Below, piece by piece: positions 14,930 to 22,076 of a DNA stretch of 44,141 nt (position 1 is its first letter; each line of letters opens with the position of its first letter). The position numbers and the translations under genes were made by a program. Source of the DNA: a virus; the IMG/VR virus record IMGVR_UViG_3300036852_000049, positions 1-44,141 of that record; one strand, given 5' to 3'. The notes under the pieces are model-generated. The model ran no database searches and was not told the origin of the DNA. It worked only from the letters and a program-made list of their open reading frames with translations.

Positions 14930-14934
14930 ATACT
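14906..14934 (+). promoter_or_regulatory. Rightward early promoter
   Basis: TTGCGC (14906-14911), 17-bp spacer, TATACT (14929-14934). The start point would be near 14941, giving a ~40-base leader with a strong GAGGAGGG Shine-Dalgarno before the ATG at 14982. The promoter is embedded in operator O2 and drives the long run of overlapping plus-strand genes to the integrase. Confidence 0.72.
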
Positions 14935-14981
14935 TCTATTCATCGACCCGCACACCGCGGGGGATGTGAGGAGGGAAGCAG

Positions 14982-15752
14982 ATGAACGCGAAGACCGAAG
15001 CCGCGACGATCAGACACCAGATCGTCCATCGCTGGACCAGCGCGGTGCTGTTCGAATGCGATGTGCCGGCTGATCTCGCAAGTGGCCTGCGCATGCGACA
15101 TGCGCTTGAGGCGGCAACGAAGGCACGCGCGGACCTCAGTGGCGCGTACCTCAGTGGCGCGTACCTCAGTGGCGCGTACCTCCGTGGCGCGGACCTCAGT
15201 GGCGCGGACCTCCGTGGCGCGGACCTCCGTGGCGCGGACCTCAGTGGCGCGGACCTCAGTGGCGCGGACCTCCGTGGCGCGTACCTCCGTGACGCGTACC
15301 TCCGTGGCGCGGACCTCAGTGACGCGTACCTCAGTGACGCGTACCTCCGTGGCGCGGACCTCAGTGGCGCGGCTACGCCAGAGCAGTCCATCGAAAACCT
15401 CGACAAGGTGCGCGCCATCGTCCTCGACAACCGCGACCGGCTGGAAATGGGCCACTGGCACGTAGATGACAGCTGGAAAGAGCGCACCTGCGCGGAGGAG
15501 ACGCTGTGCGAGACGACGCACTGCCTCGCCGGCTGGCTGCAAATCTGCTCGACGGACCAGAAGGTGCGCCAGATGGACGCGCAGATGGCCGGCATCGTGG
15601 CCGCGCCCATCGCCGCGAAGATGTTCTTCCGCTCCGGCGACGAAGTTCTGTCGTGGCTGGAAGAGCGCAAGTATGTGGCCGAGATTGCCGAGCGTGAGCG
15701 GCGCGCTGCGGAGCGTGCGGCGAAGAAGGCGGCAGAAGGAGCGGCCCCATGA
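14982..15752 (+). CDS. Pentapeptide-repeat protein with C-terminal Cys/His domain
   Basis: 256 aa with a strong Shine-Dalgarno. Residues 50-129 are 16 uninterrupted pentapeptides of the A(D/Y)L(S/R)(G/D) type, predicted to fold as a right-handed quadrilateral beta-helix. Residues ~140-235 form a second domain with [23 protein letters not shown] and [15 protein letters not shown], a domain found in other phage and bacterial proteins without known function. An Ala/Arg/Glu helix ends the protein. It is the first gene of the rightward early operon. Pentapeptide proteins such as MfpA and Qnr mimic DNA and bind gyrase; a host-takeover role is possible but not shown. Confidence 0.85.
   Translation: MNAKTEAATIRHQIVHRWTSAVLFECDVPADLASGLRMRHALEAATKARADLSGAYLSGAYLSGAYLRGADLSGADLRGADLRGADLSGADLSGADLRGAYLRDAYLRGADLSDAYLSDAYLRGADLSGAATPEQSIENLDKVRAIVLDNRDRLEMGHWHVDDSWKERTCAEETLCETTHCLAGWLQICSTDQKVRQMDAQMAGIVAAPIAAKMFFRSGDEVLSWLEERKYVAEIAERERRAAERAAKKAAEGAAP
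15129..15368 (+). repeat. 15-bp tandem repeat, 16 units (pentapeptide array)
   Basis: Sixteen in-frame 15-bp units of the form GCG(G/T)ACCTC(A/C)GTG(G/A)C. Only three positions vary, each between two bases, giving Asp/Tyr, Ser/Arg and Gly/Asp. All other bases, including synonymous positions, are identical, so the array was homogenised or expanded recently. The period is a multiple of three, so the opposite strand stays open too. Confidence 0.93.
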
Positions 15753-15847
15753 ACAAGCTCCTCAAGTGGCTGCTCATCGCTGCTGCGTTCGCCGCGCTGC
15801 TCTGGATCGCGGTCCGCATCGCCTCCGGCTATCTGGGAGCGCAGTGA
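15749..15847 (+). CDS. Tiny membrane protein
   Basis: 32 aa, [20 protein letters not shown] onward, from ATG 15749. The start overlaps the upstream stop as ATGA and its own stop overlaps the next ATG as TGATG. A Lys-led N-terminus and one hydrophobic helix make it a single-pass inner-membrane peptide. It resembles in size and style the peptides at 14709 and 17139. Unknown role. Confidence 0.6.
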   Translation: MNKLLKWLLIAAAFAALLWIAVRIASGYLGAQ

Positions 15848-16170
15848 TGAGCACCATCGCCCCCACTTTCGCAAGGCCCGCACCCGTCGAGGTCAGCAGC
15901 ACCCAGCAGTCGCTGGCCCTGCACCGTGCCATCAAGGCGACCTTGAGCACGATCACCATCGAGGACGTGCGCGAGCAGTTGTGCGAGGAAGCGGCCGAAG
16001 CGGCGCTCATCGTGGCAGTCGGCAAGCACGATGCCGAGATGCTGGGGTTGATCTTCCTCAACGTCAGGATGGCATATGCGCTTCGGTGCGTGGCGCAGGA
16101 GTTCGCCATCAAGGCGCCGAGCACGGCCGATGCATGTGCGCTGGCCCTGACCCATGAGGAGGTGCGGTAA
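15847..16170 (+). CDS. Small helical early protein
   Basis: 107 aa from ATG 15847 (TGATG overlap with the preceding stop). It is mainly helical, with [20 protein letters not shown] and a following acidic/hydrophobic helix, and no membrane segment or recognised domain. Its stop (TAA) overlaps the next ATG. By operon position it is an early gene; function unknown. Confidence 0.7.
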   Translation: MSTIAPTFARPAPVEVSSTQQSLALHRAIKATLSTITIEDVREQLCEEAAEAALIVAVGKHDAEMLGLIFLNVRMAYALRCVAQEFAIKAPSTADACALALTHEEVR

Positions 16171-16280
16171 TGAGCACGAACTACAGCCGCGCCACAGCGT
16201 GTGACACCCGCGACGTTCTGTATGCACCCCAACGCCACTTTCATCATTGGCCCGACCACGCAAACCAAGAGGGAGGCTGA
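16170..16280 (+). CDS. Short chimeric frame created by the duplication
   Basis: 36 codons from ATG 16170. The first ~14 codons ([15 protein letters not shown]) are unique; the rest runs into duplicated DNA (from 16214), but in a different frame from the one used in the source copy at 21111, where the same bases encode the end of the 20573-21187 gene. It is therefore probably the beginning of a gene truncated by the insertion of the duplicate. Whether it is translated is unknown. Confidence 0.35.
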   Translation: MSTNYSRATACDTRDVLYAPQRHFHHWPDHANQEGG

Positions 16281-16478
16281 TCGTGGATGAGTTGCCTGAA
16301 CCGATGATCCACACCGAGGTGTGGGGCTCGCAGTGGCCCTACTACACCCCCGACCAGATGCGAGCCGCCGTGCGCGAAGCACAGGAGAGGATTGCGGCGA
16401 TGCACGTGGCCTATTGTTCATTCGCAAGAGCAATTCCTCGCCGCCGAGGCTCGCGCAGAAGCGCTGTCCAAGGCGCTG
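16214..16478 (+). repeat. Direct duplication, copy A (265 bp)
   Basis: Identical to 21111-21374 apart from one extra T near 16416. The match runs from CGTTCTGTATG to AAGGCGCTG and covers the end of one gene, the ribosome-binding site and the first ~65 codons of another. The flanks are unrelated. Copies are ~4.9 kb apart in the same orientation. Confidence 0.95.
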
Positions 16479-16880
16479 GCTGCAGTCGTCAATCGCGATC
16501 TCAGGTATGCCAACGGCTTTGTGGACGGATGGTTGATCCACGTTCAGGAGGTGACGAAAGCTCGCGCTGTCCTAGGCCATCCTGTTTCTGCCTGCGCTGC
16601 CGCTCCTGACGCGCTGGTCAGCGTAGACGGCCCGGCATCGGACTCGGCCAACAGCGGTTGCCATGCGCTCAACGAGCCGGACCCAATGTTCACGCACTCG
16701 GCGAATGTCGAGCCGCAGGAGTGTGACGACGAGTCCCCGGAGTTCGTGGAGTGGATCGAGTCGCAGACAGAGCCGATCAACTGGGGCAGTGCGTCGCGTG
16801 CGTGGCGCGCAGCCGAAGAGCGGTATCGCGTGCGCCGCTTCGCCGAAGTCTTCGGGCCCACTACCGGATCCAACGTATGA
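16283..16880 (+). pseudogene. Frameshifted relative of the DUF551-gene N-terminus
   Basis: GTG 16283 has the same GGGAGG Shine-Dalgarno as the intact copy at 21180 and encodes the same first ~45 residues (VDELPEPMIHTEVWG onward). One extra T near 16416 shifts the frame. The shifted reading ends at 16609 in an Arg/Ser-rich tail, while the original frame continues (HSQEQFLAAEARAEALSKAL) into a different, plausible C-terminus that ends at 16880 with FVEWIESQTEPINWG. With the base removed it would be a ~198-aa protein whose C-terminus is unrelated to DUF551. It could be a pseudogene, a sequencing error or a frameshift site. Confidence 0.7.
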
Positions 16881-17158
16881 GGTCAACCGTGGATGTTGCA
16901 CGTTTCGAATCGGCTCCGTGCTACCTGTGCGGGTACGGTGGAGAGGGCTACTTCCAGCCAACAACGCATCCGTGCGCCTCGGCCTACCACGCTGCCAAGC
17001 AACGGCGCGCGGATCGGCGCGCAGCATACGGCTTCTATCGCGAACCGCTGACATACCAGCTCGCCACCGACGAGCAGGTCGTGTTACGCCGGGCGCTGTT
17101 CCGCAGGCTTTTGAATGGGCAACCACTGGAGAACGACGATGCATCTGTGGACGATTGA
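16877..17158 (+). CDS. Small protein with CxxC...H/C zinc-like motif
   Basis: 93 aa from ATG 16877 (ATGA overlap with the previous frame's stop). The segment CYLCGYGGEGYFQPTTHPC, followed by SAYH, provides three Cys and two His in a spacing that could hold zinc, a pattern found in small phage proteins with a 'YFQPxxHxC' core. The remainder is Arg/Leu-rich and helical. It partly overlaps the next tiny gene. Function unknown. Confidence 0.75.
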   Translation: MRSTVDVARFESAPCYLCGYGGEGYFQPTTHPCASAYHAAKQRRADRRAAYGFYREPLTYQLATDEQVVLRRALFRRLLNGQPLENDDASVDD

Positions 17159-17225
17159 CGATTTCGTCGCTGCCGTGGCCTTCGTGTGCATCGTGGGCTG
17201 GCTCTTCATTGGAGCGGCGTCATGA
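17139..17225 (+). CDS. Tiny membrane protein
   Basis: 28 aa, MHLWTIDDFVAAVAFVCIVG onward, essentially one transmembrane helix. ATG 17139 lies inside the end of the zinc-motif gene and its stop overlaps the next ATG as ATGA. The tight overlaps on both sides support it despite its size. Unknown role. Confidence 0.5.
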   Translation: MHLWTIDDFVAAVAFVCIVGWLFIGAAS

Positions 17226-17362
17226 ACGACACGCCCACCACCCGGCGCCATCCGCGCACGCTCTGGGAAGCATTCCCGGACGTGCGAGCGGGTTGGATTG
17301 AGGTCGGTTATCGGCCCTGGTATTGGCGGGTCTTCAATTTCATTCGGAGGATTTTTCCGTGA
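17222..17362 (+). CDS. Small basic/aromatic protein
   Basis: 46 aa, MNDTPTTRRHPRTLWEAFPD onward, from ATG 17222 (ATGA overlap upstream); its stop overlaps the GTG start of the annealing-protein gene. Trp/Tyr/Arg-rich C-terminus (WYWRVFNFIRRIFP) may associate with membrane. The '(R)TLxEAFPDxRA' segment resembles other short phage proteins. Unknown role. Confidence 0.55.
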   Translation: MNDTPTTRRHPRTLWEAFPDVRAGWIEVGYRPWYWRVFNFIRRIFP

Positions 17363-18126
17363 ACGCTCCCCCTCCCATGCCGAGCAACATCGGCGATACG
17401 AAGCCCGTTGACTTGCTGAAGATCAACGTCAACGACCATACCGAGAAGAAAGGTCAACTGACCTATCTCTCATGGGCGTGGGCGTGGGCTGAGGTTCTGA
17501 AGGTGGACCCGCAAGCGACGTGGGTCGTTCACACCTACGGGCCGCAAGGTGCTGAACAGCCTTGCATGTGGATCGGCGAGACAGCGATGGTGCATACCTC
17601 GGTGACGATCCTCGGTCTGCGCCGCGAGTGCATGTTGCCGGTCATGGACCACAAGAACAACGCGCTGAAATCGCCCGATGCTCGCAGGATCAGCGACGCC
17701 ATCATGCGTTGCATGACCAAGGCGATCAGCATGCACGGTCTCGGGCTATACATCTATGCCGGCGAAGACTTGCCAGAGGCGGAGCAGAGCGAGAGCCACC
17801 TCGCCAAGCAATTGAAGGCCAGCATCGAAGCCGAGAAGACCAAGAAGGCGCTTCAAGCCGTGGGTGTCATCAAGGCCACGGCAGGCGCTGGCAATGGACT
17901 CACCGAAGAGCGCAAGCAGGTCATCGAGGATGTGGCTTTGCATCTGGTGGACTGCCACACGGCTGGCAAGGACATGGATGCCGCGCGTGTCTGGTATGCC
18001 AACGACACATTCGTGGACAACGACGAGAAAGTTTATTGCTGGTCACTGCTTGCCACCGAGAGCAAGTTGCGCGCGATGCTGAAGGCGAATCGGCCAGTCG
18101 GGCATACGGAATGGGCAAAGGCATGA
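17359..18126 (+). CDS. DUF1071/Sak3-type single-strand annealing protein
   Basis: 255 aa from GTG 17359, coupled to the preceding stop. The DUF1071 core is clear: LLKINVNDHTEKKGQLTYLS, WAWAWAEVLKVDPQATW, MVHTSVTILG, LPVMDHKNNALKSPDA and MRCMTKAISMHGLGLYIYAG, ending in EDLPE. The C-terminal ~90 residues are a helical extension. Such proteins anneal complementary single strands during phage recombination, usually with an SSB or nuclease. Here NinB, RusA and an HNH-like protein make up the recombination set. No exonuclease partner was recognised nearby. Confidence 0.88.
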   Translation: MNAPPPMPSNIGDTKPVDLLKINVNDHTEKKGQLTYLSWAWAWAEVLKVDPQATWVVHTYGPQGAEQPCMWIGETAMVHTSVTILGLRRECMLPVMDHKNNALKSPDARRISDAIMRCMTKAISMHGLGLYIYAGEDLPEAEQSESHLAKQLKASIEAEKTKKALQAVGVIKATAGAGNGLTEERKQVIEDVALHLVDCHTAGKDMDAARVWYANDTFVDNDEKVYCWSLLATESKLRAMLKANRPVGHTEWAKA

Positions 18127-18455
18127 GCCCCCTGCGCCCCGGCGTCCTTGCCGACGCCATGATGATCCGGGCCTTGTTGGATGGCCCCTGCACGGTCAGC
18201 GACTTGGAGGAGGCTTCTGGTCTCGTCCGGCGCACGGTCCAGGAGCGCATCAAGGCGTTGCGCAAGGTGCGGGCAGTCTACATCGCCCACTGGGAGCAGG
18301 ACGCCATCGGGCGCTACAACATCCACGCGTGGCAGATGGGCGACAAACGCGATGCGCCCAAGCCCAAGCCCGAGCGGTTGCGCATCAGGCGGGCGAAGGC
18401 ACAGAGGGCCGCCCAGCTCGCGATGATTCGCATGACGGCGGGGGTGAGTGCATGA
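18123..18455 (+). CDS. Winged-helix small regulator
   Basis: 110 aa from ATG 18123 (ATGA overlap). Residues 5-75 form a winged helix: ADAMMIRALLDGPCTVSDLE, EASGLVRRTVQERIKALRKV, then the wing AVYIAHWEQDAIGRYNIHAW. A basic tail (KPKPERLRIRRAKAQRAA) follows and could contact DNA. The plan and the 'YIAxW' wing match the minus-strand gene at 12106-12426. Likely a transcriptional or replication regulator. Confidence 0.75.
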   Translation: MSPLRPGVLADAMMIRALLDGPCTVSDLEEASGLVRRTVQERIKALRKVRAVYIAHWEQDAIGRYNIHAWQMGDKRDAPKPKPERLRIRRAKAQRAAQLAMIRMTAGVSA

Positions 18456-18901
18456 GCTTTGCCCGCACTGGCTTCAAGCGCCCGCAGATCGAGCGCTCGC
18501 CCCGCTCTCCGCTAAGGAGAATGGAGAACCAGCGAGGCGTCATTCGCCCTATTGGGGATGAGGTGCGGGCGGTGCCTAAGACCATGATCCATCGCAGCGA
18601 GGCCTATCGAAGGTTCGTTGCCTCTCAAGAGTGTTTCGGCTGTCGCATCACCTCCTTCAGCCAGTGCGCGCACCTCAACGAGCGCAAGGGGCTGTCTCTC
18701 AAGACCTGCGACAGCCTCACGTTTCCGCTGTGCGCCCCGCACCATGGGGAAGTTGGTTGCCACCAGCAATATGACTTAGGTCTGGATGGAATGGTCAGGG
18801 CCGAACGTCGCGTATGGGCTCGCGTTCATGTGGATCACATGCGGGCGCGTGCGATGGAAGCGGGGTGGCGGTTCACCGACGAAGGGATTCTGAAGCCATG
18901 A
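18452..18901 (+). CDS. HNH-like zinc-binding protein (DUF968-type)
   Basis: 149 aa from ATG 18452 (ATGA overlap). Cys61/Cys64 (CFGC), AHLNERKGLSLK (residues 73-84), FPLCAPHH (91-98) and CHQQYD (103-108) form a Cys/His array in which the central His and later His/Asn residues match the degenerate HNH fold of phage Rap/NinG/DUF968 proteins. The first 45 residues are basic. Expected role: structure-specific or recombination endonuclease acting with the annealing protein. HNH activity is inferred from motif order. Confidence 0.72.
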   Translation: MSFARTGFKRPQIERSPRSPLRRMENQRGVIRPIGDEVRAVPKTMIHRSEAYRRFVASQECFGCRITSFSQCAHLNERKGLSLKTCDSLTFPLCAPHHGEVGCHQQYDLGLDGMVRAERRVWARVHVDHMRARAMEAGWRFTDEGILKP

Positions 18902-19338
18902 GCAAGCGAGGCTTCGCGGCGATTGGCCTTCACATGCCGAAAACGCCGCGCAACATTGGAAGCGTCTTGCGCGCTGCCCATTGCTACGGCGTTGCCATGG
19001 TTGCGCACACCGGCCACCGTTATCGCCACGCCTCGACGGACACGATGAAGGCCTACCGGCATTTACCCTTGATGCACACGGGGGACCTGCACGTCATGGT
19101 GCCGCATGACTGTGTGCCTGTGGCAGTTGACCTGATTCCCGGGGCGCGCGATCTAATTACCTACGTCCACCCGGAGCGGGCGTTCTACGTCTTCGGCCCC
19201 GAAGACGGGACGTTGGGCAATGCCATCACGTGCTGGTGCCGCGACAAGGTATTCGTGCCCACAGCCTTCTGCATGAATCTCGCGGCAGCCGTCAACGTCG
19301 TGCTTTACGACCGCATGGCGAAGGAGGCTCGCAAGTGA
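18898..19338 (+). CDS. SPOUT-family (TrmH/TrmL-like) RNA 2'-O-methyltransferase
   Basis: 146 aa, the length of a minimal SPOUT domain. All three family motifs are present: NIGSVLRAA (residues 19-27), FGPEDGTLGNA (99-109) and MNLAAAVNVVLYD (126-138), which tie the SAM-binding knot and form the dimer. The first motif's NxGS..R Arg and the end-motif Asn are intact, so it is probably active. Cellular relatives methylate the ribose of tRNA wobble bases or rRNA. It sits, ATGA-coupled, between recombination genes in the early operon. A tRNA-protecting role is an inference helped by the tRNA island downstream. Confidence 0.88.
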   Translation: MSKRGFAAIGLHMPKTPRNIGSVLRAAHCYGVAMVAHTGHRYRHASTDTMKAYRHLPLMHTGDLHVMVPHDCVPVAVDLIPGARDLITYVHPERAFYVFGPEDGTLGNAITCWCRDKVFVPTAFCMNLAAAVNVVLYDRMAKEARK

Positions 19339-19781
19339 GCGAGCGTCGCATCTTCCGCCTCGTCACCCGAGAGGTCCGCGCCCGGTGCATCGACTTCATC
19401 AGCCGCTGCCCCGATGGAGTGATGGTGAAGGTCGAACCCGAGAGGCGCTCGCTTGAGCAGAACTCGAAGCTCTGGCCGGTCCTGGGCGACATCGCCGCTC
19501 AAGTCGAGTGGTACGGACAGAAGTTGGCGGACTCTGAATGGAAAGACGTACTCACTGCCGCACTCAAGCGACAGAAAGTCGTGCCAGGAATCGACGGCGG
19601 CTTTGTCGTGCTGGGCTCGTCCACGTCTCGCATGAGCAAGTCCGAGATGTCCGAGCTGCTGGAACTGGCGATGGCCTTCGGAACCCAGCGCGGCGTCGAA
19701 TGGAGCGACCCGAACGTCGTACCCATGGGTGCGACAGCAGGAACACCATCCGTCCATATCGTGCAGCGGGAGGGGAAGTGA
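19335..19781 (+). CDS. ninB: NinB-like recombination protein
   Basis: 148 aa from GTG 19335 (GTGA overlap). The NinB signature is visible at RRSLEQNSKLWPVLGDIAAQ, followed by ADSEWKDVLTAALKRQK and a conserved STSRMSKSEMSELLELAMAF. NinB (lambda Orf) binds single-stranded DNA and helps recombinases displace SSB. It lies between the SPOUT gene and the PPC-motif gene in the recombination cluster. Confidence 0.87.
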   Translation: MSERRIFRLVTREVRARCIDFISRCPDGVMVKVEPERRSLEQNSKLWPVLGDIAAQVEWYGQKLADSEWKDVLTAALKRQKVVPGIDGGFVVLGSSTSRMSKSEMSELLELAMAFGTQRGVEWSDPNVVPMGATAGTPSVHIVQREGK

Positions 19782-20362
19782 CCCCTGTCGCCGCGCTTTT
19801 CGTTCGCGCTGACTCAGTCTATAAAAGCATGCCGGGCGTGGACTGCTGGGACATCGAGAGGGATGCTCGCACCTGGCCGGGCGGTTCGCCGGTGGTGGCG
19901 CATCCGCCTTGCCGCATGTGGGGCAGGCTGCGCCAGTGGGCGCACGGCACGGAGGAAGAGCGACACCTTGCCATGGATGCCGTGCACCTCGTGCGCCGCT
20001 GGGGTGGCGTGCTTGAGCATCCGGCCGAATCGACGCTTTGGTCACATGCCGGGATGGGTCTCGCATGGCCGGGCCGCGCGCCCGACGCATATGGCGGCTG
20101 GACGGCCGAGATCAGGCAATGCGACTGGGCCCACAAGGCCGAAAAACTAACGTGGCTCTACATCTTCGGCTGTCACCCTGATGACTTGCCGGCGATGCCG
20201 CCGCGCAGCGCGCCTACCGGCGTCATCAAGCCGCAGCGCGGCGTGCCGCGGACGCTGAAGATCGTCACGAAAGCCGAGCGCGAGCACACACCACCGGCCC
20301 TCGCCGCATGGCTTGTCGAGCTCGCCCGCCGCTGCCGAGTCGTCGAAAGGACTGCCGCATGA
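19778..20362 (+). CDS. Conserved phage protein with PPC motif
   Basis: 194 aa from GTG 19778 (GTGA overlap, GGAGGGG upstream). Residues ~25-50 read CWDIERDARTW, then VVAHPPCRMWGRLR. The segments GGVLEHPAEST, YGGWTAEIRQCDWAHKAEKL, and TWLYIFG follow. The Pro-Pro-Cys in a Rossmann-like context resembles the catalytic loop of C5-cytosine methyltransferases, but the SAM-binding FxGxG motif is not obvious and the protein is short. It is common in phages without a demonstrated function, so I leave it as an uncharacterised family. Confidence 0.72.
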   Translation: MTPVAALFVRADSVYKSMPGVDCWDIERDARTWPGGSPVVAHPPCRMWGRLRQWAHGTEEERHLAMDAVHLVRRWGGVLEHPAESTLWSHAGMGLAWPGRAPDAYGGWTAEIRQCDWAHKAEKLTWLYIFGCHPDDLPAMPPRSAPTGVIKPQRGVPRTLKIVTKAEREHTPPALAAWLVELARRCRVVERTAA

Positions 20363-20544
20363 CCGACCCCACCGAGCACATGACCATGGCCGAGGACTGC
20401 GAGGCCCGCGAGTCGCGCCTGAGCGAGTGGGACGCCTCGTTCATCGACTCCATCAAGCGCCAGCTCATCGACGGCCGATCGCTCACGAAGAAGCAGGCCG
20501 AGACGCTGGATGCAATCTGGGAGCGCGCCACGGCGCGCGGCTGA
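20359..20544 (+). CDS. Small acidic early protein
   Basis: 61 aa from ATG 20359 (ATGA overlap). It is charged and helical, with WDASFIDSIKRQLIDGRSLT and KKQAETLDAIWERA, a pattern typical of short phage helical proteins. No domain recognised. Confidence 0.7.
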   Translation: MTDPTEHMTMAEDCEARESRLSEWDASFIDSIKRQLIDGRSLTKKQAETLDAIWERATARG

Positions 20545-20572
20545 CATGGCTAACCACGCGGAGGATACCCGC

Positions 20573-21187
20573 ATGAGCACATCCGAGAGAGACCCCGAGC
20601 GCGGGGTGCCCCAAGCCCAAGCACTAGGGGAGCGCATCAAGCAGCTGGCCTACGAGATGTCCGCGGAGGCCATTTCGGCCACGCTAGCTGACCCTGCGAC
20701 CAAGCGACAGGAATTTCAGTACGCCAAGGAGACCGCGCGGGAATTTGAGGCTGCCGTTGCGAAGCTCGTACAGAGCGCATCACCCGAGCCGCGAGAGCCG
20801 GAGGCGTGGGATGCTTCGCACATCAGGCAGCCCGGATGGGATCACGTCTTCGCCGCGTTCATCGAGGGTGCACGCGAGGCGCGAGCCAATCCGCAGGCGT
20901 GCGATGACGACTTCAAGCGTGCCGCCGATGGCTACACCAAGCGCGTGTTCGAGGAGGTGGACCCGGAGTCTGAGCGTCGGCTGAGAACAGGTGATTTCGG
21001 CCACCCATCAGCACCCGTACAGCCCGACCCCGCCGAGCGTTGGCAGGCTGGCTACCAGCAAGCGACTTGGGATGCACAGCGGGCACCACCCGTACAACCC
21101 GAGCCGGTGGCGTTCTGTATGCACCCCAACGCCACTTTCATCATTGGCCCGACCACGCAAACCAAGAGGGAGGCTGATCGTGGATGA
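20573..21187 (+). CDS. Early protein, unknown; C-terminus lies in the duplicated segment
   Basis: 204 aa from ATG 20573, chosen for its GGAGG at 9 bases; an upstream ATG at 20546 lacks a Shine-Dalgarno. The N-terminal two-thirds is helical and charged (ERIKQLAYEMSAEAISATLA). A Pro-rich linker (HPSAPVQPDPAERWQAGYQQ) follows. The last 26 residues, from FCMHPNATFIIG onward, come from DNA duplicated at 16214. Its end overlaps the GTG start at 21180 by eight bases. No family recognised. Confidence 0.72.
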   Translation: MSTSERDPERGVPQAQALGERIKQLAYEMSAEAISATLADPATKRQEFQYAKETAREFEAAVAKLVQSASPEPREPEAWDASHIRQPGWDHVFAAFIEGAREARANPQACDDDFKRAADGYTKRVFEEVDPESERRLRTGDFGHPSAPVQPDPAERWQAGYQQATWDAQRAPPVQPEPVAFCMHPNATFIIGPTTQTKREADRG

Positions 21188-21374
21188 GTTGCCTGAACCG
21201 ATGATCCACACCGAGGTGTGGGGCTCGCAGTGGCCCTACTACACCCCCGACCAGATGCGAGCCGCCGTGCGCGAAGCACAGGAGAGGATTGCGGCGATGC
21301 ACGTGGCCTATTGTCATTCGCAAGAGCAATTCCTCGCCGCCGAGGCTCGCGCAGAAGCGCTGTCCAAGGCGCTG
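21111..21374 (+). repeat. Direct duplication, copy B (264 bp)
   Basis: Partner of 16214-16478. Here both gene frames (the end of 20573-21187 and the start of 21180-21662) are intact across the repeat boundaries, which marks this copy as the likely source and the other as the derived insertion. Confidence 0.95.
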
Positions 21375-21662
21375 CGGGAGTTGGTGGATGCGGCCGATAG
21401 CGTAGAGACACCACAGGCTCACGGCTGGGTCAGCATGGAGGATCGGATGCCGGAACCGGATACGGACTGCCTCGTGTGGGGGATGCCGTCTTGGTCGCAC
21501 GAGCCACACGTCGGCACGGATCGCTGGGCGATGCAGCGAGAGGCGCCCCTCTCCTTCAGCAGCGCGACCATCGAAACTGGCTATGGATGGGACGAGCGCG
21601 ACTTCGACGAAGTGACGCATTGGATGCCACTTCCTCCCCCGCCTGTGGAGACGAAGCTGTGA
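21180..21662 (+). CDS. DUF551-type phage protein
   Basis: 160 aa from GTG 21180 with GGGAGG upstream. The N-terminal ~65 residues contain a helical coiled-coil-like stretch (RAAVREAQERIAAMHVAYCH). The C-terminal half is a DUF551 domain: GWVSMEDRMPEPDTDCLVWG, then FDEVTHWMPLPPPPVE. DUF551 proteins are abundant small phage and prophage proteins of unknown function, often with variable helical N-termini. The broken copy at 16283 has the same N-terminus but a different C-terminus, so this region is modular. Confidence 0.82.
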   Translation: MDELPEPMIHTEVWGSQWPYYTPDQMRAAVREAQERIAAMHVAYCHSQEQFLAAEARAEALSKALRELVDAADSVETPQAHGWVSMEDRMPEPDTDCLVWGMPSWSHEPHVGTDRWAMQREAPLSFSSATIETGYGWDERDFDEVTHWMPLPPPPVETKL

Positions 21663-22051
21663 GCGACACCACCGAAGGTCACTGCGATGCCGGCGAGCGC
21701 TGCAGCTGCTCACCCGGGAGCGAGTCACGCGCGAAGTGTGCGCTGTGGCGCGCTGAGCGAAAGCCGGAGAAGGTCTTCGGCCTGCTCATGATGCACAAGC
21801 TGCAGAAGCCGCTGATCGAAAAGCACTGCTTCGGCGACTGCGGCAAGGTCTCGATGGCAGGCGTGATCGAGGACGAGTTGCTCGGCGGCTTGTGGGTTTG
21901 CTGCGAGGTGAAGTGCCCATGGCTCGACAAGGAGATGGACGAGCCCTACGGGAGCACGATGTCCTTCGGACGGCCACATGAGGTCTACCTGCGGCTGCTG
22001 ACGGACACGCCGTGGGAGTTCTCGCCGCCCGATGAGCCGGAGGTTCGCTGA
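21659..22051 (+). CDS. Cysteine-rich early protein
   Basis: 130 aa from GTG 21659 (GTGA overlap). Nine cysteines occur in the form CDAGERCSCSPG, KCALW, HCFGDCGK and CCEVKCPW, suggesting one or two structural zinc sites. The rest is charged and soluble. The family is not recognised. Its stop overlaps a ten-codon frame (22051-22083, MPRKKPLTTC) that ends within the start of the DUF4224 gene and may act only as a coupling leader. Confidence 0.72.
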   Translation: MSDTTEGHCDAGERCSCSPGSESRAKCALWRAERKPEKVFGLLMMHKLQKPLIEKHCFGDCGKVSMAGVIEDELLGGLWVCCEVKCPWLDKEMDEPYGSTMSFGRPHEVYLRLLTDTPWEFSPPDEPEVR

Positions 22052-22076
22052 TGCCCCGCAAGAAGCCCCTCACGAC

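Noticed and set aside
14936-15883. Minus-strand frames with ATEVR/YAPLR repeats
   Set aside because: These are the complement of the 15-bp pentapeptide array; the period divisible by three keeps every frame open.
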